Shown here: positions 53,288 through 63,339 of the stretch, in pieces
Position numbering within the stretch: position 1 is the stretch's first letter
Layout of the letters: every line of letters starts with the position of its first letter
From: Novosphingobium sp. G106
GTDB lineage: Bacteria; Pseudomonadota; Alphaproteobacteria; Sphingomonadales; Sphingomonadaceae
DNA length: 64,000 bases
Direction of reading: 5' to 3'
NCBI RefSeq assembly: GCF_019075875.1
Contig: NZ_JAHOOZ010000001.1
Coordinates: 5,708,001-5,772,000 of the forward strand
Position numbers and translations under genes: made by a program
The notes under the pieces: model-generated
Databases searched by the model: none
What the model was told of the DNA's origin: nothing
Seen by the model: only the letters and a program-made list of their open reading frames with translations

Positions 53288-53959
53288 TCAGCGAGTGAAC
53301 AAGAATCCGATCACAAGCAAGAGCCCAAAGGCATCGACGAAGCCCCTGATGGCAGAACCAAACGCGCGCACCTTGCCGCGCCCCATCTGCGCCGCAAACC
53401 ATCGTGTTTCGACTGCAAGGTAATATACGACCGCAATTAAGATCAGCAGGAGGCCAGCGATGTGAGCGCGATCCTCAGGCAGACCCACCAGAATGGTGCC
53501 GAAGCCCAAGCCGAGCGCGAAAAGGCTCGCTGGATAACACTGAGCGTAGAATGGCAGGCGCAGCGTGCAACGATCCAGCGCTAACCCGCGGATGCGCACA
53601 AATTGGACCGACATCATCAGCGGGAACATCGCAAAGACGAGAAGCCGGAATACGAGAGCGCTGGCGTCGTCCGTGATCATCTTCGCAAGCCCATGCTGGT
53701 TCGCGATCAACCGGTCAACGTCTCCTGCGGCAGTCGCAACTCCGTGCGCAAGCGCGAGGGATAGGGCGAGGAAGAGCGGAGGACTGAGAGCATCTGTATA
53801 CTGCTCGGCTTCGGGCAGGCCCAATTGCCGGTCGGCATAGTCCATCATTTCCAGCGGATGGATAAAGGTACGCCAAAGCGTCAGCGGCAAGAAAACCAGC
53901 CAACTGATCACTTCGTAAAGTAGCTCGTCGAGCGAGCTGATCCATTTCATGAAGTCCAT
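53288..53959 (-). CDS. Hypothetical multi-pass membrane protein
   Basis: 223 residues with an amphipathic N-terminus (WISSLDELLYEVISWLVFLPLTLWRTFIHP) and about five membrane helices (66-85, 103-125, 140-160, 168-185, 203-220). Resembles Yip1-type permease-like proteins; no transport motif seen. ATG 53959. Confidence 0.72.
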   Translation of the reverse strand: MDFMKWISSLDELLYEVISWLVFLPLTLWRTFIHPLEMMDYADRQLGLPEAEQYTDALSPPLFLALSLALAHGVATAAGDVDRLIANQHGLAKMITDDASALVFRLLVFAMFPLMMSVQFVRIRGLALDRCTLRLPFYAQCYPASLFALGLGFGTILVGLPEDRAHIAGLLLILIAVVYYLAVETRWFAAQMGRGKVRAFGSAIRGFVDAFGLLLVIGFLFTR

Positions 53960-54353
53960 GCCGCATCATTGATCCCGCATAAGCACCTGGCAACGGCAAA
54001 TGACGAGTATGGGAAAGCAAGGCTGCGAACGGCCGGCCGCTTTGAGGTAAGGCGTTTGAACAGGTTGCCGGCAGCAATTTCGGCGGGCTCAGGCATCAGA
54101 TGCGCCTTCTGAACTGCCCTCGCCGTTATGCCTTGGCAGGATGAGGATTTAGGTACGCAACAATGACCGCCGCCACAACGCACTGCGGAGGGCTGGCGCA
54201 ATCTCGATGTCGGCGTGAGCTTGTATGAGCTCCCAAATGAGGGCCACGTCTCAACGGATGCGAACCTGGGCGTGCGTTTCAGTCCATGAGCGGTCCGGTT
54301 CGGGTATCGAGCGCCATTCTCGCCCCTCTTTCCTTTCCGCCAGTTCAGCGCAG
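53960..54353 (-). other. Intergenic region without a supported gene
   Basis: About 390 bases; open frames on both strands lack domains and ribosome sites. No repeats or strong hairpins noticed. Confidence 0.35.
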
Positions 54354-54653
54354 CTAAGCGCAATCAAGCGCTGCGAATTCACTCTCCAGGCCTTGCAGAC
54401 CCTGGGAATATAGAGCCGGAAAATCATCGAGACTAAACACGGGAAACACCAGCAGCCTCGAGGCTATCGCCATGGCGACCATATGTGTCCGGTTGCGGGC
54501 GCGCAGCTTCAGCCGCATCGCATCAATGTGGGTCTCGACCGTACGGTGCCCGATCGCGACCTTCAGCGCTATTTCCTTTGCCGAAAAGCCTTCAGCCAAA
54601 AGGCCCAGAATTTCGAATTCGCGCTTCGTCAACGCCGGCAGTATCTCGTCCAA
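54354..54653 (-). CDS. Short LuxR-type helix-turn-helix protein
   Basis: 99 residues consisting almost only of a LuxR/GerE domain (LTKREFEILGLLAEGFSAKEIALKVAIGHRTVETHIDAMRLKLRARNRTHMVAMAI) plus a 30-residue tail. No receiver or ligand domain; the frame is closed by a stop upstream. The only start is TTG 54653, with GAGGGG before it. It follows the PEP-CTERM gene by 34 bases on the same strand and may regulate it. A stand-alone DNA-binding module or a decayed regulator. Confidence 0.75.
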   Translation of the reverse strand: MDEILPALTKREFEILGLLAEGFSAKEIALKVAIGHRTVETHIDAMRLKLRARNRTHMVAMAIASRLLVFPVFSLDDFPALYSQGLQGLESEFAALDCA

Positions 54654-54687
54654 ATCCGTCCGTCCCCTCGTTCGAGATAGTCTTGCC

Positions 54688-55287
54688 CTAAATCCTCATC
54701 ACAGGATCCGGGGTCAGGTCGGGGATCATCCGAGCCTTGCGCGTCCGCAACCCGGCGCCGACGAAGCCGAAGCCAAGGATCATCATGGCCCAGGTCGATA
54801 TTTCGGGCACAGCGGCGGTCGCGCCTGCCAGGATGGGCGTGTTCGGCGTGCTCTCGAAAGCTGCGCTTTCGAGCATCGAGCCAGCGAACCTTGCATAACC
54901 GTAGAAGTAGTCAGATCCGACCAGATAACGCAGGCCAAGGTCGCTGTCCGTCAGGGTGAAGCTCGCGCGGCCTGCGACGGGAACAGAGCCGAACCCCGGA
55001 AAGGAGGCTGGCCCGAAGGTCGTGGGCGGATCTGTGAACGCCACCGACGGGGCGCCGAAGACCGTGGTCACCTGCGCCGTGCCCGAAGTCTGAACCAGCA
55101 CCGGGCTGGGATCGAACTGTTCTCGCGAATCATAGGACAAGGTGAAGGTGTCGCCCGGCGTGACGCCGAAAGTGAACGGGCTGCCCGAGAAGTCGACATT
55201 CGAGGCGACTACGACCACTGCAGCCGAGGCAGGCAAAGCGAAAGCGCTCGCCGCAAGCGCGGCGACGTACAAGGCGGTTCGAGACAT
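54688..55287 (-). CDS. PEPxxWA-CTERM sorted exported protein
   Basis: 199 residues: signal peptide (LYVAALAASAFALPASAA), beta-rich passenger (FTFGVTPGDTFTLSYDSREQF) and C-terminal sorting tripartite signal VPEISTWAMMILGFGFVGAGLRTRK (given here as VPEISTWAMM, hydrophobic helix, then RTRK). The exosortase system removes the tail and exports the protein, usually with extracellular polysaccharide. ATG 55287. Confidence 0.9.
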   Translation of the reverse strand: MSRTALYVAALAASAFALPASAAVVVVASNVDFSGSPFTFGVTPGDTFTLSYDSREQFDPSPVLVQTSGTAQVTTVFGAPSVAFTDPPTTFGPASFPGFGSVPVAGRASFTLTDSDLGLRYLVGSDYFYGYARFAGSMLESAAFESTPNTPILAGATAAVPEISTWAMMILGFGFVGAGLRTRKARMIPDLTPDPVMRI

Positions 55288-55550
55288 CGTGGAGTTCCCA
55301 ATCGCCTTGGCGCTGTGCGAAGACTTGAAGTCCTAACTTCCTGATAATTAGTTAGTTCCGCGCCTTGCCGCATTTCAGCGGTGGTCGCTGTCTTCGGCAC
55401 TTCGATCGCGAGGTCGAAGACGCATTAGTCGATGACACCCTGACGCAACAGTCGCGCCCGTCACGGCATCATCGTTCTGAAAAAGACCGGGAAACTTCCT
55501 ACCGGCACCGCGTTGAATCGGGTTGCTCATGACAGAATGAGGGGCCGGCC

Positions 55551-56756
55551 ATGCCCGAGGACAAGAAGACGCCTGAAGACAAGAAAGGGCCCGCGGACAA
55601 CAACCGAATCGAGCTCTCCGCCAACTTCCAGTTCAGGGCTGCCGCGTCGGCCTCTACACCTCCAGCCGGCGCAGGCGCCACGAAGTGTTCGGCTTCTTAT
55701 CGCAGGCCCGTGCTCGCTCCGATTTCGGACTGCGTATCCAAGCCCCCGCACCTGACCGATCTTCCTATCGGCTATAAAGCGAGGCAGCGCGAACCCGGCG
55801 ACGATCTCGAACTGCCGGCACATCTCGACATCCTGGGTGCCCGCATACCAGTCGATATCCAGCATATTTCGTCAAGCGGCGCCGTCATCGAAGGTGCGAT
55901 AGAAGCCGAACCTGGCGCGCTCGCGACCCTCACCGTTGACCCAATCGGGTCGATTGATGGGCTGATCACCTGGCATGCCGGGGACCGCTGCGGATTTCTA
56001 TTTGCCGATCCCATCGACCTCACGCCGCCAGTTGCGCACCAAGTCCGCAGCGATCCCACATCCGCTCCGCGGATGAACCCGGTCTTCGCCGAGATGCCAA
56101 ACCCGCTGAATGAAGAATCCATCTTCGTCATGGCCGATGGCGACGATCTCGACCGCTATGTGTTCGAGCTCGAAGAGAGCCGTTCGCGGCTTGCCCCGGT
56201 CGCGACGAAACGGGAGCCGCAGCGCGGCTTGGTAGCCGGCATCGGCGTTCTCACCCTTGCTGGCCTGGCGACCGCATTTTTCGTGTGGTCGCCCGATCGT
56301 CGCTCGTCTGCCGCGCCGTTCAGAGAGCAAGCCGTTCGAACATCCGCGGCGCAATCGGAAATGCAAGGCACGGCGGGGCCTTCCGCCGAGCATGCCCAAC
56401 GCGAGGGCGCCAGACCTCGGATCGCCGTGCGATCGCAGCGAGAAGCGACTGTCGATCCTGCTTCGCGCTCTCCCGCTCGGCCAACGCCGCTCGGCCCGGC
56501 GACGATGCCGGAGCGGCAACCGATGGGTCCTGCTCGTTCCGAGCTGGCCGCTGAGCGGGATACGAAAGACTTCGATCCCTACGCGGGCCGCGTCGCCAGA
56601 CCCCTAACGGGGCGCAGCCTGCAGTCGGCGCTTGCCGCGGACCGGCTTGCAACGAAGGAACTCAACATGCGGCAGCTTCAGAAGCTAGAAGGAGATAGCT
56701 TCGACCAAGGAACTGACGCCGAGCGCTCGGATGCGGCCGAACGGTCAGCCGACTGA
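55551..56756 (+). CDS. PilZ-like domain protein with single membrane helix
   Basis: 401 residues. Residues about 75-165 look like a PilZ fold (RQREPGDDLELPAHLDILGARIPVDIQHISSSGAVIEG, then VDPIGSIDGLITWHAGDRCGFLF), with weak RxxxR and D/NxSxxG matches. A membrane helix lies at about 226-246 and a long Pro/Arg/Ala-rich tail follows. It could bind cyclic di-GMP, though the motif is imperfect. GAGGGG precedes ATG 55551. Isolated gene. Confidence 0.65.
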   Translation: MPEDKKTPEDKKGPADNNRIELSANFQFRAAASASTPPAGAGATKCSASYRRPVLAPISDCVSKPPHLTDLPIGYKARQREPGDDLELPAHLDILGARIPVDIQHISSSGAVIEGAIEAEPGALATLTVDPIGSIDGLITWHAGDRCGFLFADPIDLTPPVAHQVRSDPTSAPRMNPVFAEMPNPLNEESIFVMADGDDLDRYVFELEESRSRLAPVATKREPQRGLVAGIGVLTLAGLATAFFVWSPDRRSSAAPFREQAVRTSAAQSEMQGTAGPSAEHAQREGARPRIAVRSQREATVDPASRSPARPTPLGPATMPERQPMGPARSELAAERDTKDFDPYAGRVARPLTGRSLQSALAADRLATKELNMRQLQKLEGDSFDQGTDAERSDAAERSAD

Positions 56757-57124
56757 CCAACATTAGAAGCAACGAGTTCACCGATGTCGTTGTCGATTGG
56801 ATCCTCAAGCCGACGCCTTCTAGCTACTGGCGCACAATTGCGCGCCCGCTCAGTCCGCTCGACAAAAGCGCTTGCAAGTTCCGCTATTAGACCACGTCCG
56901 GTGTCATGGATCTGAAAATCAACCTCGGACGGCGGCAATGTCGGCGGATGCCGAGAAGGTGGCCGAGAGTTGCGCGACGGCGGTAAACACCATTAGCGAC
57001 GGTCGAGCGCAACACCAGGCGACGGCAAAGCGGCCATCCGCGTAAGAATGTTTGGCGCCGAATTCGTCAGGGACCCCATCAGCCGATCCTGTGCGTTAGC
57101 GTTACGACAACCAGAAAGCGCAAG
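56757..57124 (-). other. Intergenic region without a supported gene
   Basis: About 370 bases. A minus-strand frame (56678-56938) holds FQIHDTGRGL, reminiscent of a kinase G-box, but lacks the rest of the domain and a ribosome site. It may be a remnant. Confidence 0.3.
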
Positions 57125-57898
57125 ATGCATCATGTTCAGCGCGGCGCAGGCCGGAAGTTACTACTCGTTCACGGCCTTGGCGGAAGTTGGCAATCGTGGA
57201 CTACGATACTTGATAAGCTAAGCGCTCATCGCACTGTGATTGCGATCGACCTACCCGGACACGGCGCCACACCTGCTGAAGCCGATAGCGGAACCTTCAT
57301 CGGTCTCGTCCGGAGCGTCGAACGCTATATCGCCGCCAATGGGCTGACGGGGATCGATGTCGTCGGTAGCTCGATGGGTGCGCGGATCGTGCTTGAACTG
57401 GCACGGCGCGGCAACGTCGGCAATGTCGTGGCGCTCGATCCGGGCGGTTTTTGGCGTGGCTGGGAGCGAACCTTCTTCAAAGTGACCATTGGGCTGTCGG
57501 GCCGATTGCTGCGCGCGATCCGACCACTGCTGCCGACCCTCAGCCAATATGCAGCGACGCGCACGGCGTTGCTGGCACAACTGTCGGTGGCGCCATGGGC
57601 GCTCGACCCGCATATCGTAGCGACTGAACTGACGGGACTTAGCACCACGCCGACATTCGGCGCTTTGGTCGATGATCTTGCCGGAGGCCCCGAGCAGGTC
57701 GGCCCGGCCGCACAATCCACCGGTCGCGTCGTGATCGGATGGGGCAGCCAGGATCGGCTTTGCCTGCCCCGCCAGGCGATGCGTGCCAAAGCGGCATTCC
57801 CATCGGCCGATCTGCACTGGTTCGAGTCCAGCGGCCACTTCCCCGCATGGGACAAGCCGAACGAGACCGTCGCGGTAATTCTTGCCGGAACGCAATGA
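57125..57898 (+). CDS. Alpha/beta hydrolase
   Basis: 257 residues. Oxyanion segment VHGLGGSWQSW, nucleophile elbow VGSSMGAR, acid in GWGSQDRLC and His in ESSGHFPAWD. Cytosolic by lack of signal; substrate unknown. ATG 57125 gives the family start (MHHVQRGAGRKLLLVHG). Confidence 0.88.
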   Translation: MHHVQRGAGRKLLLVHGLGGSWQSWTTILDKLSAHRTVIAIDLPGHGATPAEADSGTFIGLVRSVERYIAANGLTGIDVVGSSMGARIVLELARRGNVGNVVALDPGGFWRGWERTFFKVTIGLSGRLLRAIRPLLPTLSQYAATRTALLAQLSVAPWALDPHIVATELTGLSTTPTFGALVDDLAGGPEQVGPAAQSTGRVVIGWGSQDRLCLPRQAMRAKAAFPSADLHWFESSGHFPAWDKPNETVAVILAGTQ

Positions 57899-58049
57899 TC
57901 TCCGAAGTTCGAACGCGCTGACGCCTCAATGGAGGCAGAGAGCCTGCTTACCGGATCTGGCGCAAACTGCCATGCTGCGTTTGCTGAACGAACGTATGGC
58001 CCGCCCCGTTTGCAAGGTTGGATTTTCGAGTGATCTGATCAGTCTGGGT

Positions 58050-58150
58050 CAACGCATACGCTCGCATAGAACCGCGCCGGCATCGTCCACCACGCACACC
58101 GACGTCTCCTTCGCCGAGACGTCCAGACCTGCAAACTGAGCCATCGCCAT
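58050..58150 (-). pseudogene. IS110-family transposase, N-terminal fragment
   Basis: The first ~33 residues of an IS110 DEDD transposase (MAQFAGLDVSAKETSVCVVD, with the first catalytic Asp in GLDVS) with its own ribosome site (GGAAGGAG), cut off by a stop after ERMR. The rest is absent. Marks an old insertion or deletion point. Confidence 0.8.
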
Positions 58151-58433
58151 CACTCCTTCCCTCGATGCACGAGGTCAGGCTCGACCCCGACCGGGGCATC
58201 TTCCGTGAAGGGCTGCTACCTTGTCTGCGCAAAAATCGCGGCCGCCGCGATACACCATCTTTGCAGGTCTGCCATCAAGCCTTGGATTGTCTCTTTTATC
58301 GGCGCCAGTGGAACCCGATTATAAGACGTACTTGCAGAAATCGCAAGCCGCATCCCGCATTTCGCACTTGCACAATGCTAACCTAGGTGAGAAAAGAAAC
58401 GGCCTTTCAGGCATCCTCTCCCATAACATTCTA

Positions 58434-58464
58434 GGCTCGGCCGAACTGGCCGAGCCATTTTTTT
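58434..58464 (+). terminator. Rho-independent terminator
   Basis: GGCTCGGCC and GGCCGAGCC form a 9-bp stem with a 5-base loop, followed by A and seven T. No gene on the plus strand ends near it now, so it may have served a deleted gene or a small RNA. Confidence 0.85.
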
Positions 58465-58601
58465 GGCTAGGGCCTACGTCGGCACGCCAAGTGTTGGTGG
58501 CTGAACAGCCGGGGGCTTTCAGGCCAACTGTCCGCGAGCTCGACCGACGGCAATCTTGGCGGCTCTTGCCGTTCAGGCGCGAGACCGTCTGGCGACCGGC
58601 C

Positions 58602-58823
58602 ATAGATGACCCAATTGATCCTGCGGACCGGTTTATCAAGATTCCCGAAGTGTGCCGGCGTGTCGGGCTGGGCAAGTCTATGATCTATGAGATGATCCGG
58701 TAGGGCCGCTTTCCCGAACCTTATAAACCGTCCCCTTTCGTGTCCGTGTGGAGCGAGCAGGAGGTCGTAGCATGGATCGCCGACGTTAAGGACGGTTTCG
58801 GGGGGAGGCGCCGGAAGTTCTGA
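58602..58823 (+). pseudogene. AlpA-family regulator interrupted by an amber stop
   Basis: Reads DPADRFIKIPEVCRRVGLGKSMIYEMIR, then TAG at 58701, then GRFPEPYKPSPFVSVWSEQEVVAW and a short tail. Family members have Glu at the stop (REGRFP), so GAG to TAG at 58701 is the likely lesion. AlpA proteins regulate excision of prophage and island DNA. Confidence 0.85.
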
Positions 58824-59467
58824 CTTCGGTGCGGGGCGACCGGCCGGGCATGGTGAGCCCGTCCGAACGACCGTGGCCTTCCGCTTAGCCTCGGGAAAAT
58901 CAACTCGTGACGCTGGCCCGCTCAGCCTGCGTGATCGGACGGGTCGTTACAGGGGGCTCGGTTTCCGAGGCGACACCCAAACCTTGCCGAAGTGTGCCGT
59001 CTGGGTTGAGGCGCGGATCGATGCCTGGTTAACCGCGGTCGATCAATCCCGCGATAAGGGCCGGGCACACCCGCTTGCGCGTCTCGTGCCGCAGCGCCGC
59101 CAAAGATGGCGTCAGCCAAAATTCAAGATCGCTGCGAAAATCCTCTGCTCCTCTGCCATCGCCAGCGTCCATAAAGCTGGCTCCCGATGAATCAGGGAAT
59201 CTCTTCTTGGGAATCACAAAGATCACATTTCTGCTAAAGTAGTGCTAGAGTAATTTTCGGCCTCGAATGACCCGCTGGGATAATGACGTCGCAGGGCGAT
59301 ATAAGGCGTTTTCGTGTCGCTGGCATGTGCTTGAGCCGTTGGAAACCTATGGCGCAGCCTCGAGCGAATTGACCGCCGCTGAGCGATCGGGCGAAACACA
59401 AAGCAACAGCACCGGGCCTAGACGCGCATACTGCTCGGCGTGGGCGCTTCTCTGCATCCAGTTGGAA
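58824..59467 (+). other. Degenerate island remnant region
   Basis: No intact gene. Around 58981-59061 the plus strand encodes KCAVWVEARIDAWLTA, resembling the C-terminal end of another AlpA protein. With the IS110 fragment and the AlpA pseudogene this suggests decayed mobile DNA. Confidence 0.5.
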
Positions 59468-60494
59468 CTAGTCGGACAGCAGTTTGGCGATCCATCGGCT
59501 GCGCTCAAACTGATCACAGATAAGGACCGTAGCTGCAGTGAGTGGTACCGCTATCAGAGCGCCAGCAAGGCCCCAGGCCCAACCCCAGAAGGTCATCGCC
59601 ACAATGATCGCTAGCGGGGAAAGCGACAGCCTTTTGCCTTGCAGGATCGGATAGACGAAGTTGCTTATGGCTATCTGCAACACGGCGAAACCGCAAAAAA
59701 TAACGATGGGCATGCCAAGCCCATCAAACTGTAAGGCAGCGTATAGGGCCGGGGGGGACTATACCGATGATGTTGCCGATGACCGGGATAAAGTTGAGCA
59801 GGAAATTGAGCAATCCCCAAACGATCGGCATCTCCAGACCAGTCGCCAGCGCCCATAGCGTCGATGCGATGCCGGTCATCAGGCTCGTGGCAAGCGTCGT
59901 GCCGAAATAGCGCCGAACTTGCTCGGAAATCGATACCATCGCGCCGCGTACGGCAGTGCCGACATGCGGCTCAAGTTCGACTTCGATCTTCGCGTTCAGC
60001 CTTGCTACTTCGGGCATTCCCAGGATGACCAACAGGCCGATGAAGCCGGCGTAGGTGACGAAGCTGTAGACGCTTGAAGCCAGCGCTTGGGCGAAACCGA
60101 ATACGCGGCGCTGATCGAGGAAGCCCGCACCCGTCTTGATCCCCCATTCGCGCGCTCGATCGATGGCCAGATCGTAAAGTTCAGCAATTTTGGGCCACTG
60201 CGCACTCAGAACGCCGAGAAGCTGCCCGACCGAAAGGTACACGGCCGCGGCGAAAATGGTCAGAATGATAACGAGCGCTGCGATGGTCAGCACGTAGCTG
60301 AGCCAGCTCGGCAGTCGCCGATCCAACCACAATTTGAGCGGCCACAGGGCCGCCACGATGACGGCCGCGAACAGGAGCGGCATCGATACCGAGTAACTGG
60401 CGCGCAATGCCGCGACGACGAGGATCAAGGTCGCGATCGTCAGCAATCGGGTCCTATAGGTATCGGTGCGAGCTAGCAAAAACGCGTTCCTCAT
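59468..60494 (-). CDS. AI-2E family transporter, frameshifted in a G7/C7 run
   Basis: About 340 residues when two frames are joined: eight membrane helices (e.g. IATLILVVAALRASYSVSMPLLFAAVIVAA, VGQLLGVLSAQW) and the family core NFLLNFIPVIGNIIGIVPP. At 59751-59757 one base must be dropped for it to continue ALYAALQFDGLGMPIVIF to the C-terminus. The family exports various small molecules and includes AI-2 and sodium/proton transporters; the substrate here is unknown. ATG 60494. Treat as a probable sequencing-error frameshift. Confidence 0.82.
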
Positions 60495-60531
60495 CCAGAG
60501 CCTCTATGACTGGCCAGTTGGTGATCGGGCC

Positions 60532-61938
60532 TCAGGCGGAGCCACCCAACCATACCGCCTCGTGTTGCAGGCGCCGCTGATAGTCCGGCTCCGCCAAAGC
60601 CCGCAGCAAGGACTGTGCCCGGTTCGCCACGGCCTCTTGATTGAAGCCATGCAGCTGGCGCTGGGCCAGCAGCTCCAATCGCTCGATGTAGGTTCCGACG
60701 GTAGCAAGACGTTTGGAGTCCTCGCAGGCGATCGCGATTTCGCCCAGAGCATTCAGGAAATTGAGCGCAGCGACCATGTCGCCGGCACAGTATTGCGCGA
60801 GCGCACCGAAACCTCGGTCCATGAAATGGCTGAATGTCTGAGGCCGCGCCACGACCCGCAGCGCTCCGCTTTCGTCCTCGCGCAAATGCGAGGGCACGTC
60901 TCGGCCTGACAATTCCGTCATGGCAGCGCCGAGCCAGTCAAGGCAGGTCACAGCAGTAAAAGGATCGTTCACGCCCGGAGACAGCGCGCGCGCGGCGATC
61001 TCGACCAACTCATCGATGAGGAAGCGCAGATCCTGCAGCGCCGTGCGCTGCGAACCGATGGCGAAGGCGTCCGACAGCTTCCGGCAAATATCCTTGTCGC
61101 AGCCTTCGGGCGGCCATACTTCCAGCAGCGCACGCCCCCGATGCACAAAGTCGCCTGGCTGGTAGCGCAGACGCAAAACGAGGTCATGTTCCGCCGCGAG
61201 CGCGAGCAGATCCTCGTCACGCATGACCTGGATATAACCCGTGCTCCGCGCCGCTACCAATTTACCGTTCGGGGCATCCCCATCGCTGGTGCCGTGGCAG
61301 AGAGCCGGCGACGTTGGAACGCCATCTCCGGAGTCGGCAGTTTTCGGCTTGCCGATAAAGCGGGGAAAGCGATGTTCGACCTCGTGAATCAAGAGTTGCC
61401 CGACGTCTTCGATCACGCTGTTGATGTGAAGCTTACTTGGAACGTGATGGATAAAGAAAATGAGCACTGCGATCGAGCAGATCGCCAGGAGCACCGCGAC
61501 GAGCAGCGCAACGTTGGGGACGAAACCGACGCCGCCGGCTTCTTCCGGGGAGCGGATCGTGCGCAGGACGATAAGGCAATAGAGGAAAGTCGCGATGAAG
61601 GTGCCCAAGGTCACCTGATTGCCGCGATCGCGCATGAAATTGCTGAGGAGGCGAGGGCCGTATTGGCCCGAGGCGTAGACCACGGCGGCTATGGTCACCG
61701 AGAACACGGTGCCGGCCACGGTGATCATCGAACCGCCGATGGCCGCAAGGACCTGGCGCGCTCCGCTTGGGCGGGAAGCGTAGAACCAGGCGAAGCGGTC
61801 CATCCATGCCGAACCTTCATGGCTGTCGAGCCAGATCATGCACCCCGCGAGCAGTACGGCAGCACAGGCCATGATCGAAGGCAGGAACCAGTAGCTTTGC
61901 TGAAGCATGTCCCTGACACGCAGAATGCGCGCCCTCAT
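60532..61938 (-). CDS. DUF2254 membrane protein
   Basis: 468 residues with four N-terminal membrane helices (about 17-37, 63-90, 107-127, 141-165) and a large soluble part (LALAAEHDLVLRLRYQPGDFVHRG, RALSPGVNDPFTAVTCLDWLG). Predicted inner-membrane protein of unknown role. Overlaps the DUF421 gene stop by 4 bases. Confidence 0.9.
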   Translation of the reverse strand: MRARILRVRDMLQQSYWFLPSIMACAAVLLAGCMIWLDSHEGSAWMDRFAWFYASRPSGARQVLAAIGGSMITVAGTVFSVTIAAVVYASGQYGPRLLSNFMRDRGNQVTLGTFIATFLYCLIVLRTIRSPEEAGGVGFVPNVALLVAVLLAICSIAVLIFFIHHVPSKLHINSVIEDVGQLLIHEVEHRFPRFIGKPKTADSGDGVPTSPALCHGTSDGDAPNGKLVAARSTGYIQVMRDEDLLALAAEHDLVLRLRYQPGDFVHRGRALLEVWPPEGCDKDICRKLSDAFAIGSQRTALQDLRFLIDELVEIAARALSPGVNDPFTAVTCLDWLGAAMTELSGRDVPSHLREDESGALRVVARPQTFSHFMDRGFGALAQYCAGDMVAALNFLNALGEIAIACEDSKRLATVGTYIERLELLAQRQLHGFNQEAVANRAQSLLRALAEPDYQRRLQHEAVWLGGSA

Positions 61939-62450
61939 GCCGAAGCACCCTGCGGCAGAGCGGTCCTTGCGCCGGCGCTTCGCCTCGAGATGACACTGAA
62001 ACTTCCGTCGGTCTCAAGCACGACAGCGGCGACAGCTGCCAGATCGCCTATTCCCGCGCCGCGAACGGCCGCCTCAATTTCCCCTCGCACGACGCGCTCG
62101 TCGCGCAGTGCGTGCTCGATGAATTGGCCATCGCAAAAAAGAATGCGGGGGTTTGATTTTACCAGACGCGAAATGAGCACGTAGCGTCGGGCACTCAAAG
62201 CCACGGCAAGCTGCAACAGTGTCAGCAGTGCAAAGGTTAGCACGCCTTCCACCAACGCGACGTCCTTGCTCAATATGACCGTCGCCAAAGTGGACCCCAA
62301 GCCTACCGTCACCACGAGGTCAAAGGCGTTCATTTTGGCGAGGGTGCGCTTGCCGGTCAGGCGCAAAATTAAGATCAGCGCAGGATACGACATCGCCGAC
62401 ATTACGACGATCCGCAAAAGGCCCTGCCACGTATCGAAGAGCATTGGCAT
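61935..62450 (-). CDS. DUF421 (YetF-like) membrane protein
   Basis: 171 residues: three membrane helices (YPALILILRLTGKRTLAKMNAFDLVVTVGLGS is the hallmark) and a small cytosolic domain. In spore formers relatives (YetF/SpoVAE-like) act in membrane channels; unknown here. ATG 62450, coupled to DUF2254. Confidence 0.9.
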   Translation of the reverse strand: MPMLFDTWQGLLRIVVMSAMSYPALILILRLTGKRTLAKMNAFDLVVTVGLGSTLATVILSKDVALVEGVLTFALLTLLQLAVALSARRYVLISRLVKSNPRILFCDGQFIEHALRDERVVRGEIEAAVRGAGIGDLAAVAAVVLETDGSFSVISRRSAGARTALPQGASA

Positions 62451-62805
62451 CTTTCCTCTGTGCCCATCTGCGCAGTTGCTGCGGCACTAAGCCGACGCTG
62501 CGCCATGAGGTGCGGCCATAACCAAAAAGCGACCTTGCCACCGAAGACGAGTCCGTTGTCCGGCGAGGCGGGGCGAGCACAACGGTCAATAATGAGCGGG
62601 TCGTGTCGCTGCGGCACGAACACTTCTCAGGACGTAACGTCCCAATGACAGGAAAGTCCCAGAAGAAAGCGACGGGTGCTAATGATGTCCACTGGGGATC
62701 AATCCGGCGTTAGATCATTGTGATTTCATCATGACATTTCCGACGAAACCGCACGGCTCAGCAATCGCAGATCGGCACTCGCTCGCGCCTGCAACCGCGC
62801 GGGCA
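62451..62805 (-). other. Intergenic region without a supported gene
   Basis: About 355 bases; open frames are short and lack domains. Nothing further seen. Confidence 0.35.
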
Positions 62806-63339
62806 CTAGTGGATAGGTCGCAGGGTATCGACGCCGGCCCTCTCGTCGGTTTCAGGAGACGGCGGGGCGCTTCGGCGGTCGCGATATGAAGGCAGGACGG
62901 GAGCATCGCGTTCTGTGGGAGCAGCCTCGAGCCTCGCGATTTCCCGCTTCATCTCGGCAATTTCCCGCACCTGCGCATCAATGATCCGATCGGCCAGCAA
63001 TCGAACGTGGGGGTCCCGGATCTTTGCCCGTTCGCTGGTCATGATGGCGATTGAATGATGGGGGATCATCGCCCGCATATAGCTGAGGTCGTCGACCGTG
63101 GGCTGGCTGCGAATTAGCCACAGCGACATGGCGAAGGCTACCGCAGCGCCCAGGCTGATGGCGATATTCGCCCGGCGATTTTTGTACATGCGCCACTTGA
63201 AGGCGATCATGATCAGCGCCACGACTGCTCCCACCAGGAGCGCCATCCACATTCGGGTCTGGCTAAACGACACGTGCCCCGATGCATGGGTATTGAGGTA
63301 CATGAGACCGAACATGACGACGGTGGACGTCGCGATCAT
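62806..63339 (-). CDS. DUF305 protein with membrane anchor
   Basis: 177 residues. Three N-terminal membrane helices, then a single-domain DUF305 (YMRAMIPHHSIAIMTSERAKIRDPHVRLLADRIIDAQVREIAEMK) with the paired His typical of this ferritin-like family. Members are periplasmic and often found with copper genes. ATG 63339. Confidence 0.87.
   Translation of the reverse strand: MIATSTVVMFGLMYLNTHASGHVSFSQTRMWMALLVGAVVALIMIAFKWRMYKNRRANIAISLGAAVAFAMSLWLIRSQPTVDDLSYMRAMIPHHSIAIMTSERAKIRDPHVRLLADRIIDAQVREIAEMKREIARLEAAPTERDAPVLPSYRDRRSAPPSPETDERAGVDTLRPIH

Noticed and set aside
58221..58703. 160-residue plus-strand protein
   Set aside because: Its N-terminal two thirds span the terminator and have no domain; only the AlpA end is real.
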